From NCBI RefSeq assembly GCF_000143415.4, contig NW_003314397.1, positions 64,034-128,033 on the forward strand: 64,000 nt of DNA, written 5' to 3'. The translations under genes were made by a program, and so were the position numbers. Position 1 is the stretch's first letter; each line of letters starts with the position of its first letter. Shown here piece by piece: positions 34,858 through 44,085 of the stretch. Below the pieces are notes generated by a model that saw only the letters and a list, made by a program, of their open reading frames with translations, made no database searches and was not told the DNA's origin. This DNA comes from Selaginella moellendorffii. Lineage: Eukaryota > Streptophyta > Lycopodiopsida > Selaginellales > Selaginellaceae.

Positions 34858-35309
34858 GTTTGCGGGGCCTTACGAGATCGAGGCACGAATCGGTAAAGTG
34901 GCTTACCGACTCCGACTTCCTCGAGAGATGGGGAAGATGCACCCAGTGTTCCACGTGAACTTACTCAAGCCGTACTTTGAGGATCTGCTTCGCAAGGACC
35001 AAGTAAGACCTTTACCTGAGGTTATCCAAGGGGAAGAGGAATACGAAGTCGAGGCCATCCTCAATGCGCGCAAGAGCAAGCGACAAGGACGCGAGGTGAG
35101 AGAGTTCCATGTGAAGTGGAAAGGATTTCCACACTGCGAAGCAACATGGGAACCGGAGGAGAACCTAGCGAAAGCGCGAGATCTAGTGGAGGAATTTCTG
35201 CAAGGCAGAACTCTATGTACTTATGCAAAGTTCAATTAAAAATATCAATTTGCAAAGTTGAGCAAGTGGCATATGTTGGGACCCGAAGGCGCGCCGAAGG
35301 TAAGCTAAT

Positions 35310-35460
35310 TAGCATGGGTTAGCTAGGTCGACCAGGCGTAGGGAGCTACGCCCGACTCCCTGCGGGGATGTCGAATCCGTAGACGTATTCTACGGAGGTT
35401 GGGTTCGAGTCCCAACCCCCTAGTAAAGCAAGGCTGGGTTCAAGTCCCGACCCTATACTA
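35310..35460 (+). other. tRNA-like and hairpin-rich segment in the 3' non-coding region of the inner element
   Basis: TTGGG-TTCGAGT-CCCAA has the form of a tRNA T-arm, and a second T-arm-like GGGTTCAAGTCCC follows about 35 bp later. A 7-bp hairpin CCGTAGA-CGTAT-TCTACGG and a GGGAG/CTCCC stem lie just upstream, and TAGCTAGGTCGA resembles a weak A box. No complete cloverleaf can be drawn, so this is not called a tRNA gene. It may be a tRNA-derived fragment or an element RNA signal. Confidence 0.4.
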
Positions 35461-35642
35461 GGGCGTGGTGAGGGGAGGAGTATAGGGACACCTATATTCC
35501 GTTGTCATGGGCTCTTGGCCGGGGAGGCTAACTTAGGCACACCGCTAAGTGGGGGGATGCCCCTGGAGACATGGTCAACAAGTCGTAGGATAAAACGAGA
35601 CATTCAATGTGGGCATTGAACTTCTTCTATGGGTGGTGGAGT

Positions 35643-36762
35643 TGTAAGGAACCAACTCGCCGAGGTGTCGTAGGCTAAAGGAACCCCGAAAGCATGACCA
35701 AAATGACAAAGAGTTCATCGGATGGGACCAAGTCGAAGATCGAGTCCAAGACCGACTCTAGGACCGAGTTCGAGATAGAGTCCGGAATCGAGTCCGAGAC
35801 CGACTCGGGGACCGAGTTCGAGTCCGAGTTCGAGACCGAGTTTGAGACGGAGTCCGAGATCCGAAATCGGGTCCGAGACCGAGTCCGAGGTCGAGTCCGA
35901 GGTCGGGTCTGAGATCAAATCCGAGACCGAATCCGAAGTCGGATCCGAAATCGGGTCCGAGATCGAGCCAGAGACTAAATCCAAATACTAATACGGGTCA
36001 AGGGGTGAAAGCCCAAAGCGTGCGTCTCCCAGGGGGGGGGGGGGCTGCAGGGGGTTCCAAAAGTATAGTAGGGATAGTGAGGTCCAGGAACCAGTTTAGA
36101 AGGGACTCTCCAATGGGGCTCCCAAACTGACTTGAGGTTGGGACTGGGACCGAGGGGCCTTGGGTGGGAGTGAGCATGGACTTGGTTGGTGCCGGAGGGG
36201 CCATCCAAGGAAGTGCTCAAGAGCAGCTCCCACTCCCGAAAGGGAAATCGATTGCGGTGCTCCCGGCTCATGTGGAGTGGTGCCCCACTTGAGTACCATG
36301 CGGCTCATTGATCCTCGCCCTTCCTAGGGGCTTGGGCCTTCCTTCGGGATGGAAGTGGGGGGCGAGAGGTACCCATACCGGGCCGCTAAGCCACGGTGTT
36401 TCACCCCGGCGTCCCGAAGCAAGTGTTGCACTCAAGACTTTAGAGGGTCCCATGATCAAGTCTTGTGGTACCAAAGGATGTTAGGAACTTGGAAGCTTGG
36501 TGTGCTTGGCTGCTTGTGCTTGCGGGGAGTGTAGCCGAACCTTAAGTCCAGTCTAACCCAGGGAGGGGGATTGGGAGTGATTTGGGAATCCGTGGATGGA
36601 TGGCTAACACTCCGTTGCTCGTGCAGTGAGTAGCTGAGACCAAGTAGGAGCTAGTACCATAGGCGAGAACCTTGGCAAGGGAACTTAGCAAAAGCCAAGG
36701 CGGTGTTGGACGGATAGGCGAGGTAAGCTGGCAAATTGGAAAGGAAAAATTTGTGGCTTACA
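35643..36762 (+). repeat. 3' LTR of the inner element
   Basis: 1120 bp, nearly identical to the 5' LTR. The G run is 13 instead of 21, the hexamer tract is longer, and 8 bp are missing near 36438. Confidence 0.93.
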
Positions 36763-36998
36763 ATCGGGTATTGCGGCAAGTTGGACCACAAGTTTATGAG
36801 GTTCAGCATGACGTTCAGTAGACCGATCCTCCGGAGATTGTGCATGTGCAGCGGTTAAAATGCTTCATACAAAGGGATCAAGAGCAATTAATACCGTCTA
36901 CAGATCTACCGATGCCTCCTCCTAACGTTCCTCCAGATCCCGGCCCATCTACAAGAGAACCCTGACGGCCTTCTATTATTCCAAGAGGAGGGGATGAT

Positions 36999-37172
36999 GT
37001 GAGGGCCAAGTGTACAGCTACGATGCCATATACTAATATTAGCGTAGTGGGATTTTGGTAGCCGTTGGATTGGTTTCAATCCAGACCACTCGCTCCTATA
37101 TATAAGCTAGGGTTTTTGGGCTAATTGATATGCACATTTCTGTATTCCCTTTCCATATTCCATACACTCACA
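36999..37172 (+). repeat. 3' LTR of the outer element
   Basis: 174 bp, TGTGAGGGCC to CTCACA, next to a polypurine tract at about 36983-36998. Confidence 0.9.
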
Positions 37173-37880
37173 GATGGAAAAAAACTTATTTGCTTATGTA
37201 TTAATTTTAAAGTTGTTTTCCACTTTATTTCTTTAGTTTTTTTACATAAGTTTAAGTTAATCACCTAAAAGTTTATGTATTTGCATTTTTTGATTTGTCT
37301 ATATTACATTTTATTGTTCCAATCCTTAGTAGTTTTAGTATTTCTCCATACTACTCTTTGGTGAACTTTAGTATCTCTCCATGACATATAAGAAATTAAG
37401 TAAATAGATTATTATTACTATGACTTTAAATCTAAATTAGCTTATAAATTTCAAATAAATTTTTAAAAGCTAAGTATTAAATATATATTGAGATGGAGTT
37501 ACCTGTGTCACTTTGTTAAAGAATATATTATTATTTAAATTTTTAAAATATATTTCTAACAAGTTGTGTTATTTAATCTGATAATGAAATTATAAATTAT
37601 TTAATACAATAAAAATATTTAATAGATTTGTGTCATATAATCTGATCTGATATTTTTTTAAATTATACAAACTAACCACGGAATTAAAAAAATATAATAT
37701 TGCATAATAATTTTTAAATAGCTTTATAAATGATTTTTCTGTTTTAATGCTATGTTATCTCTAATGAGTTCTTTAGCATATTATCTTGGAGTTAATTGAT
37801 AATAAAGTTTACTTGGTGTATCTTTTCTCATCAAATCATAGTTCCTTGAAATATATTTACCACTTCTTTAGGATTCCAAT
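37173..37880. other. AT-rich spacer, no gene seen
   Basis: Strongly AT-rich, with no supported ORF or RNA gene. It starts with the second GATG target duplication of the outer element. Confidence 0.6.
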
Positions 37881-37902
37881 TAAAGCACGAAAGGAGAGTT
37901 GT

Positions 37903-38062
37903 GTTTGGCGCAATGGCAAGCCATTGCAAGTCTTTGCTCAAGCGGGAGGCACATTCTTCCCACTGGAAGGTGTGAAGGATGGGGTGGAGGTCATGGTAGG
38001 GCGTCCAGGCAGAAAGTGTTAGCATGGACATGGAGTGGGCACAAGGGAATGCCCGATGATCC
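37903..38062 (+). pseudogene. 3' fragment of the kinase-like gene
   Basis: Encodes FFPLEGVK.DGVEV.VGR and WSGHKGMPDDP, matching the C-terminal part of the kinase-like gene at about 50280-50440, with an internal deletion and a frame change. It lies directly upstream of the DUF2921 fragment and CHAT1. Confidence 0.8.
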
Positions 38063-38065
38063 TTT

Positions 38066-38343
38066 TAAAATAGAACGTCAGCATTTATATCTCCAAATCG
38101 TGATTCATTCCATCACCGTGGTGTTACTCTCGCAGCTGGTTCATATTGGTCTGGAAAGCACAAAGCCCCGAGCTAGACGAAAGAGCGCGGTACTGGGCTT
38201 TAGACTTTGGATGGAGATCAAATCATCCAGGGAATTCGAAGCTTTTGCCTTTAGAGCCAAGCGTTTTTGCCTGTTTTGGGACGCTTGAGTCGCGTGGGGA
38301 ACTTCCTGGATTATCTTCTGGCGAAACATCATCCAGTGAGCTC
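38066..38343 (+). pseudogene. 3' fragment of the DUF2921-like gene
   Basis: It matches parts of 21950-22500, with large internal gaps. Examples are TCCATCACCGTGGTGTTACTC against TCCATCGCCCTAGTGTTACTC, and GGATTATCTTCTGGCGAAACATCATC against GGATTATCTTCTGGCAACACACATCAT. The frame is not maintained. It now forms the immediate upstream region of CHAT1. Confidence 0.82.
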
Positions 38344-38415
38344 AACAGGTACATTGAATTGAAAATGGTGGAACTGGTCTTACAGTGGTAGTCCATCTGT
38401 AGGGCAAGCACGATC

Positions 38416-41400
38416 ATGGAAGCAATAGATCACTTCTTGAGTGTCATCCCACTTCCGGCCTATGGCCCTGCAACTGGGCAGCTCAAGCTGGAGATTGAGT
38501 CGGCAGTGCAACGCCTCGAGGAGGAATGCGGGGTAAGCCTTTGCAGTTGCAGCAGCAGTAGCAGCAAGATCGATCTCTCCATCTGCGCCAACATGGCTTA
38601 TGCCATGGTTCATCTGGACAGAGTCAGCGACGCCATTCTGTTATTCGAATCGATGCAAGAGCGAGCTGCAAGCCAGGAGAATGTTAGGGTGCAAGTCCTG
38701 GCCTTGATCGAGAGAGGCATCCTGCTCAGACCCTGTGTGGAAGAGCTGGAATCCGCGAAGGCGGATCTTGAGGCAGGACTGAGACTGGCGCAAGATCATC
38801 TGGGTGACGATCTGGATGAGTTTTTCCAGCTGAATATCGTGGAGCGGGGCAAGTTCGAGCTGGGCTGGCTGCTGTTTGACAAAGGAGAGTTTGGCAGCGC
38901 AGTGGAGTATCTCAAAGCGGGGCTCGCACCGGTGCACAGCTTCCTAGGTGACGCGTACCGCCGCTTAGGGGAACTTGACTTGGCCTTGGAGCATGCCAAT
39001 GGATGCGTCAGCTTGGGTGGCGGGCGGCAATTCAACGGATACAAGTTGCTTGGATTCGTTTACATGGATCGAAAAGAGTACAAGCAGGCAGTGGAATCTT
39101 TCCGGGAGATGGCACTGGCCGCCGGAGAAGCGGAGATTTTTGGAGTGGCGAGCTTTGGCTGGTGGGCTGCAGGTTGTTTGGCAGTGGAACATTGCAGTGA
39201 CTGTGACCAGGCTGTGGATTGCTTGGTGTGGAGCTTGAAAGCGGCACTTCGAATCCAGGGAGATTTGCAGCTGCAAGCCAGGCGGCTTGCGAGTGCAAAT
39301 ATCTGGCTGCTAACTTGTCTCCTCGTCCAGCAGCATGGCAGGGTGATATCCGAGTTTGTCTGTGAGCGCATTCAGGATGCTGGTGATCAGATGGTTGTTC
39401 CACCCTCCATGCAAGTTCTCAAGGGTGAAGCATACGGGCTGCTTGGTGTGGTTATGCTCTCCCGTGGCTCGCTGGACGATGCTTACGAGCACTTGGACAG
39501 GGGCATTAGTTTGCTGCCAGGGGACGAGACAAAGCTACTTTTTCGGTTCCATCGTGCAATGGGGTTGCTGCTCTCCCGGAGGTCGGAGCACGATAAGGCC
39601 TTGGAGAGGTTTGAGCTGTGCACTGCATTGGCTCCAACGGAGAGAGACAAGGTTTCTTCACACATCAGGTGCTGCCTCGAGGTGAAGTCGTGCTTGGATG
39701 TGGTGAGAGCTTTCGAGATGTTTGGCCGCATTCAAGCGGAGCACGCGGCTTTGCTGGAGACGGACTGGGATCTGAGAGTGGATGTTATGTTGGGGGTCGG
39801 GCAGTGCCTGTTTGCGCTTGGAAACAACGTCCAAGCTCAAGCGACGCTGGAAACCGCAAAGGAAACTTTGGAAGCGAGGGAGCGCCTTGCAGACACTCGC
39901 CTGGGCGCGTTGTACTCGATGCTCTTCCTGTGTTACGTCCAAAGCAACCGTTTCAGCGCTGCTTTCGAGCTGGCCAGCCGGTTCCAGAGCAAGTGTGGCG
40001 AATACGCTTACTTGATGCTCTACCACGGCGTTGCAAACCGGCTCCTCGGAGACAATGAGGCGTCCGTCAAGAAGCTAACAGACTTGCTCGAAGCCTCGAA
40101 GGACTGGACGCTCAGGTACTCCACGCTAAGTTCTCTGGCTTACGCATATAGAAAGATGGGAGACTTGGATTCGGCTCTTGAGAAGTTTGATCAGGCTCTG
40201 GAAGAGATTCCCGACAACATATCGATACATGCCGCACAGGTTTATATCAACCGCGCAGGACTGTTCAATGACAGAGGAGCTGAGCAACAGCGCAAAGGCA
40301 AGCCTGTCCCGGCTATGGCCTCCTACGAGAAAGCGCTGGCTGAGTACGATCGAGCAGTACAAATCATGCGGAGATTCGGCGAGTGGAACCTGCAAGATCT
40401 TGTGAGAGCGTATGCCGGGGAAGCAGTGGTTCACTTCCACATGAAAAACTACAGCGTTGCTATGCTTAAGCTGGACAGTGCTACGAGCCTGGTAAGCAGT
40501 GACGATGCACTGCTCATGGGAAAGATCAAACGCATTCGGGCTTCTATACTCGCGGCAGAAGGAAGAATGGAGGAGTCGGCCTCAGAAGCTCGTGAAGCAG
40601 CTCTCCTGTTTGCGGACGTCCAGATGAAGCTGCAAAACATGGAGTCTGCTTGGGTGACTCTTCTGGATGACGATATGAAGCACATATACTATTTCATGCA
40701 AAAGATCTCATCGGAGGCAAACAGTTTCGTGGATGCACTCTTGTGGGCCGAGAGGAGTCGCATGAGATTGTACTTTCACTTGGCCGACCAAGCTCTTAGA
40801 AACTCCACTCCCGCAAGTCCAAAGTTACTGGACCCTTTGGCATTCGACAAGGACGATCACCACGCTGCAAGCTGCATCAAAGAGGCTGTTGCGAGAGCTG
40901 GCTGTAACTCAGTGGTGGTGGAGTATGCATTCTCGGCAAACCATCCACTCTCTTCACTACTCATCTACGTTGTGCATTCCACAGTAGGGGAGGATTTCAC
41001 TGTCCGCTTCAAGCGCGTCCGCTTGCAGGAATTCTTTGCTTCCAAGGAAAACAAGGTGATGGGTGGAAATCTAGACGCGCTCATCAGGAAGGCCAGAACA
41101 GTGATCCAACGCGAGAGCCACGAGGCAGAGGCAAAGGTGGCGCTGGGGATTCTCTACAAGCTCACTGTCCTGCCTGTTTGGGAGCACATCGAGCCCCATG
41201 ACACCGTCATCTTTGCTCCGCAAGGAACCATGTCACTCGTCCCGTTTGCCGCACTATACGATGGATCCGAAGGCCAGTTCCTCGTCGAGAAGAAGAATGT
41301 GGGAGTCATCCCTTCCATCCGAGCTCTGCGACGTTGCCAGCTCCACCAAGATCATCACCACGATCATATCGACGAGCCATCTTTCTTCGTTGCTGGGGAT

Positions 41401-42134
41401 CCGGAGCCAATGGGTCTCGATCAGCCTCAACTTCCAGGTGCGAGGAAAGAAGCCGAGGAGATTGCCAAGCAGCTCGGCGTGGATGCGTTAGTCGGCGCAG
41501 CCATGACAAAGAGCTCCGTCATGCAAGCGCTGTCTAACGCGTCCGTGCGTGTAGCCGTGCTCGCAACTCACGGGCTGGTGAGCCCGGCTTATCCTCACGG
41601 TGCCTTGGTCATGCAAGGGCAAAACCAGCAGCAAGGATTCAACGAGCTTACAGTGGGTGTGACGAGCAGCCTCCGCCGAGAGGTCGATCTTGCTTTGAAG
41701 CAACAAGCTGTGCTCCACGATCAAGTTCTCACTGCCAAGGAGATCGAGCGGCTGGAGAAGGGCATCGCGGCTCGTCTCGTGGTTCTGAGCGCTTGTCAAA
41801 CGGGCGATGGCGTGGTTACCAGCGAGGGATTGCTGGGGCTCGGGCGAGCAGTGTTGCAGGCTGGTGCGGCGTGTGTGCTTGTCACGCTGTGGAAAGTGGA
41901 CGATGCTGCCACACTGCAACTCATGACTGGTATCAAAACTTTTCCTTTTCGTTTCGTTTCTTACTTTGTTGCACAGGTGTGTTTGAAGAGCTCAACAAGC
42001 AACATACCATTGTCGAGGCCGTGAGGTTTTCGATGCTCAAGTTGATCGATTCTGGAAAGCCCATCCGCTTCTGGGCTCCTCTGGTTGCTCTAGGAAGTCC
42101 CACATTGAGAATAAGTTTGGCTGAGGAAGCTTAA
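38416..42134 (+). CDS. CHAT1, TPR-CHAT protease-like protein, two exons
   Basis: Exons 38416-41929 and 41977-42134 (47-bp phase-1 intron) give 1223 aa. Roughly residues 60-800 are TPR-like helical repeats (for example SFLGDAYRRLGELDLALEHA, AYRKMGDLDSALEKFDQALE), a peptide- or partner-binding scaffold. Residues about 880-1223 form a CHAT domain, the caspase/separase-like clan CD peptidase fold. The catalytic pair is present: His1052 in VLATHGLVS and Cys1127 in VLSACQTGDG. The C-terminus ends with PIRFWAPLVALGS, the normal CHAT terminal strand, which requires the intron to be removed. Substrate and activation are unknown; family logic suggests a regulated protease. The stop is 21 bp from the stop of the convergent helical-bundle gene. 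Confidence 0.9.
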
Positions 42135-42155
42135 GTTCCAGCCCAATTCCACAAA

Positions 42156-43294
42156 CTACACTCGCATGATGTCAAAGATGTATTTCCTGACAATTATTTT
42201 GTTTGAGATGCTGATGTTATCCTGGATATCTTTCATCTCTAGCACTCTGTGTGGTTCATCTGTGGAAGACAAAACAGTTTAGAAAGCGATAAGAAAAACG
42301 AACTTTGAGAAGAAACCTTCATGTAGTTTCGCCCCTGCGAAAACAATATAAACAATCTGCTGCTCAACTTGTGTGAAGCTGGGATCAGAGCTCTCGATGC
42401 GGAAACTTATGGGATCACGCCTACTTTTCACTTGGTCTGGAAAAAATCGATTGAACTTGCTGTAATGCAATACAAAATGTTAGGGAGTGTCTCAGGAAGT
42501 GCTACAAAGTTATGCTTGCATGAACTTTACCTGTTGAGGCTATGGTTGGCTAAAGAGTGATTCGGATAGAACAGCTCAACCAATGCTTTGGTGCAATCAA
42601 AGGTGACAACATAGAAAAAGTAGTCGTCTTCATCCACCGATATCTCAAACCTGATCTTGGTAGAGTTTTCGATCTCATAACCTCCCTCTCGGGCCGCCCT
42701 TTTCAAGTCATTAGATTCTGGAGTTCTAGACAAAAACTTCGACCCAAATTTTCCTCCAATCTCCAGAGCCACCCTGCACACCTCGTCATCCGCATTCTCC
42801 ACAGCAAGCCTATCCAGAAGCTGCACAATTCCAGGTCTCTGTCTCGGCGAGCAAAAACTCGAGGCTGTGATCACAGCAAGGCGAGTCTCCACAGTGAGTG
42901 CATGATTCAAAGTCGTGAGCTGCTCCTTGATCCGAGCAGTGATCTCTTCAGTGCGTCGGTTTTGCTTGACAAGCCCTTGTCCAAAAAATGCCTTCAACAC
43001 ACGGGCATCCAAGTTCCCACTCTTGGTCGAGCCAGTAAATCTTTGAATCTTCACATTCGCGGCTGCCAATTCCTTTCCAAGCTCCTCTATGACGACTGAT
43101 CTCACCCGGGTGATAGGGCCAGACTCACCTGCTGCTTGAAGATCCAGTAACAAACTCCCCGCATGATCCACACAAGAGACTAGATCTTGCAGCTTGAGTG
43201 GTGCATTTTTAAGCTCTTCCCTCACTTGGAGTATGTGTTGCACAAGTTTTATTGCCAGATCTACCAAGCCGACCACACTTCCTGCCGTGTCCAT
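42156..43294 (-). CDS. Helical-bundle protein 1 (HeLo/SesA-like N-terminus), three exons
   Basis: Exons 43294-42531, 42459-42317 and 42259-42156 join in frame to 336 aa. The start MDTAGSVVGLVDLAIKLV was chosen because it opens the conserved block and is shared with copy 2. The first ~140 residues are predicted amphipathic helices of the pattern 'VVGL.DLA.KLV......REELKNAPLKLQDLVS.VDHAGSLL'. This resembles HeLo/SesA-type bundles of fungal NLRs and distantly RPW8/MLKL bundles, which act in membrane-linked cell death. A basic middle part and a beta-rich C-terminus (FEISVDEDDYFFYVVTFD) follow. No nucleotide-binding domain is present. The family call is by pattern only. Confidence 0.75.
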
Positions 43295-43399
43295 CTTACA
43301 AAACCTATGGTATGCTCCTCCTTTCATCCTAGGATTCCAGTGACAGTCAACACGGAAGGAATTATTCGAGCCATTGCGAAACACTTAAGTCAGTAAAGA

Positions 43400-44050
43400 T
43401 GCCCTTTGTTGAATAGCACTTTTTTCTTTAGGATTCCCCCTGCTCCTTCCACTCATCAATTAGAGCACGAAAGGAGAGTTGTGTTTGGCACTGCTTGTCT
43501 CCGACGCCATCTACATCAATGGAGCTCACCGGGTTCCATATCTTATCTTCGCAGGTACGTAGCTTTCGATTCCTTTCTCCTTTCTACGTCTTCTTTGATT
43601 CTCTTGCGCGTTTTCTTTGATGTACTGTTCTTAGATTTTCTTCCAAGTTTCCTCTAGAGAGATTCTTGTGAAGGAGCTAGATGGGTTGGAGGTCAAGGGC
43701 GTCCAGGCAGAAAGTGTTAGCATGGGTGGGTAAAGGGAACGCTTAATGATTCTTTGAAAATAGAACGTCAGCATATACATCTCCAAATCGGGATGCATTC
43801 CATCACCGTGGTGTTACTCTCGCAGCTGGATCATTTTGGTCTCGAGCTAAAGGAAAGAGCGCAGTACTGGGCTTTAGACTTTGGATGGAGATAAAATCAT
43901 CCAGGGAATTCGAAGCTTTTGCCTTTCGAGCCAAGCGTTGTTGCTTGTTTTTGGACGCTTGAGTTGCGTGTGGATTATCTTCTGGCGAAACATCATCCAG
44001 TGAGCTCAAAAGGTACATGGAATTGAAAAAGTCAAAAGATGGTGGAACTG
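43400..44050 (+). pseudogene. Kinase-gene and DUF2921 remnants before CHAT2
   Basis: The left part (to about 43430) is the upstream flank of the kinase-like gene, as at 49060-49160. About 43676-43756 is the kinase 3' end (GGCGTCCAGGCAGAAAGTGTTAGC). About 43758-44008 is the same DUF2921 fragment as at 38066-38343. The kinase body between is gone. This shows that each repeat unit once held a kinase gene before its CHAT gene. Confidence 0.78.
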
Positions 44051-44085
44051 GTCTTACATAGTCCATCTGTAGGGCAAGCACGATC

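Larger units (their letters stand above)
31754..35239 (+). pseudogene. Pol of the inner element, with two intron-like gaps and chromodomain
   Basis: A degenerate protease (LIDMDASDNF, active-site Ser-Gly lost) is followed by RT with intact YIDDILIYS, RNase H (DTDASDFALGAIL) and integrase (HHCC finger; Asp in LTMDFITGLP and IISDRDKIF). The C-terminal chromodomain has EYEVEAILNARKSK and HVKWKGFPHCEATWEPEENL. Stops occur near 31919, 32242 and at 32950. The frame is also interrupted at 34341-34387 and 34806-34857 by short GT-AG segments whose removal restores conserved sequence. Confidence 0.88.
29322..36762 (+). mobile_element. Inner Ty3/gypsy chromodomain retrotransposon (7441 bp)
   Basis: It is flanked by ATCGG at 29317-29321 and 36763-36767, inside the integrase C-terminus of the outer element. 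LTRs are 29322-30407 and 35643-36762 (TGTAAG...CTTACA). Gag, protease, RT, RNase H, integrase and a C-terminal chromodomain are recognisable in order, which makes it a chromovirus-type element. The reading frame carries at least six nonsense codons (30656, 30908, 31751, about 31919, about 32242, 32950), so it makes no full polyprotein. The LTRs are nevertheless very alike, which implies a recent insertion by trans-mobilisation. Confidence 0.95.
22802..37172 (+). mobile_element. Outer Ty3/gypsy LTR retrotransposon, carrying two nested insertions
   Basis: LTRs of about 175 bp (22802-22976 and 36999-37172) begin TGTGAGGGCC and end CTCACA. They are flanked by GATG (22798-22801 and 37173-37176), or AGATG if the LTR ends one base earlier. 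Domain order is gag, protease, RT, RNase H, integrase, which identifies Ty3/gypsy. A polypurine tract (AAGAGGAGGGGATGA) abuts the 3' LTR. Without the nested 1908-bp and 7441-bp insertions and their target duplications the element is about 5.0 kb. It is dead: at least four in-frame stops (23939, 28458, 28935, 36819). Confidence 0.93.

Noticed and set aside
35310-35460. A functional tRNA gene
   Set aside because: Only T-arm-like and hairpin pieces are present; acceptor, D and anticodon arms cannot be assembled into a cloverleaf.
42557-43099. Plus-strand 180-codon ORF antisense to the helical-bundle gene (also at 48287-48829)
   Set aside because: It mirrors the well-supported three-exon minus-strand gene and is kept identical only through duplication.
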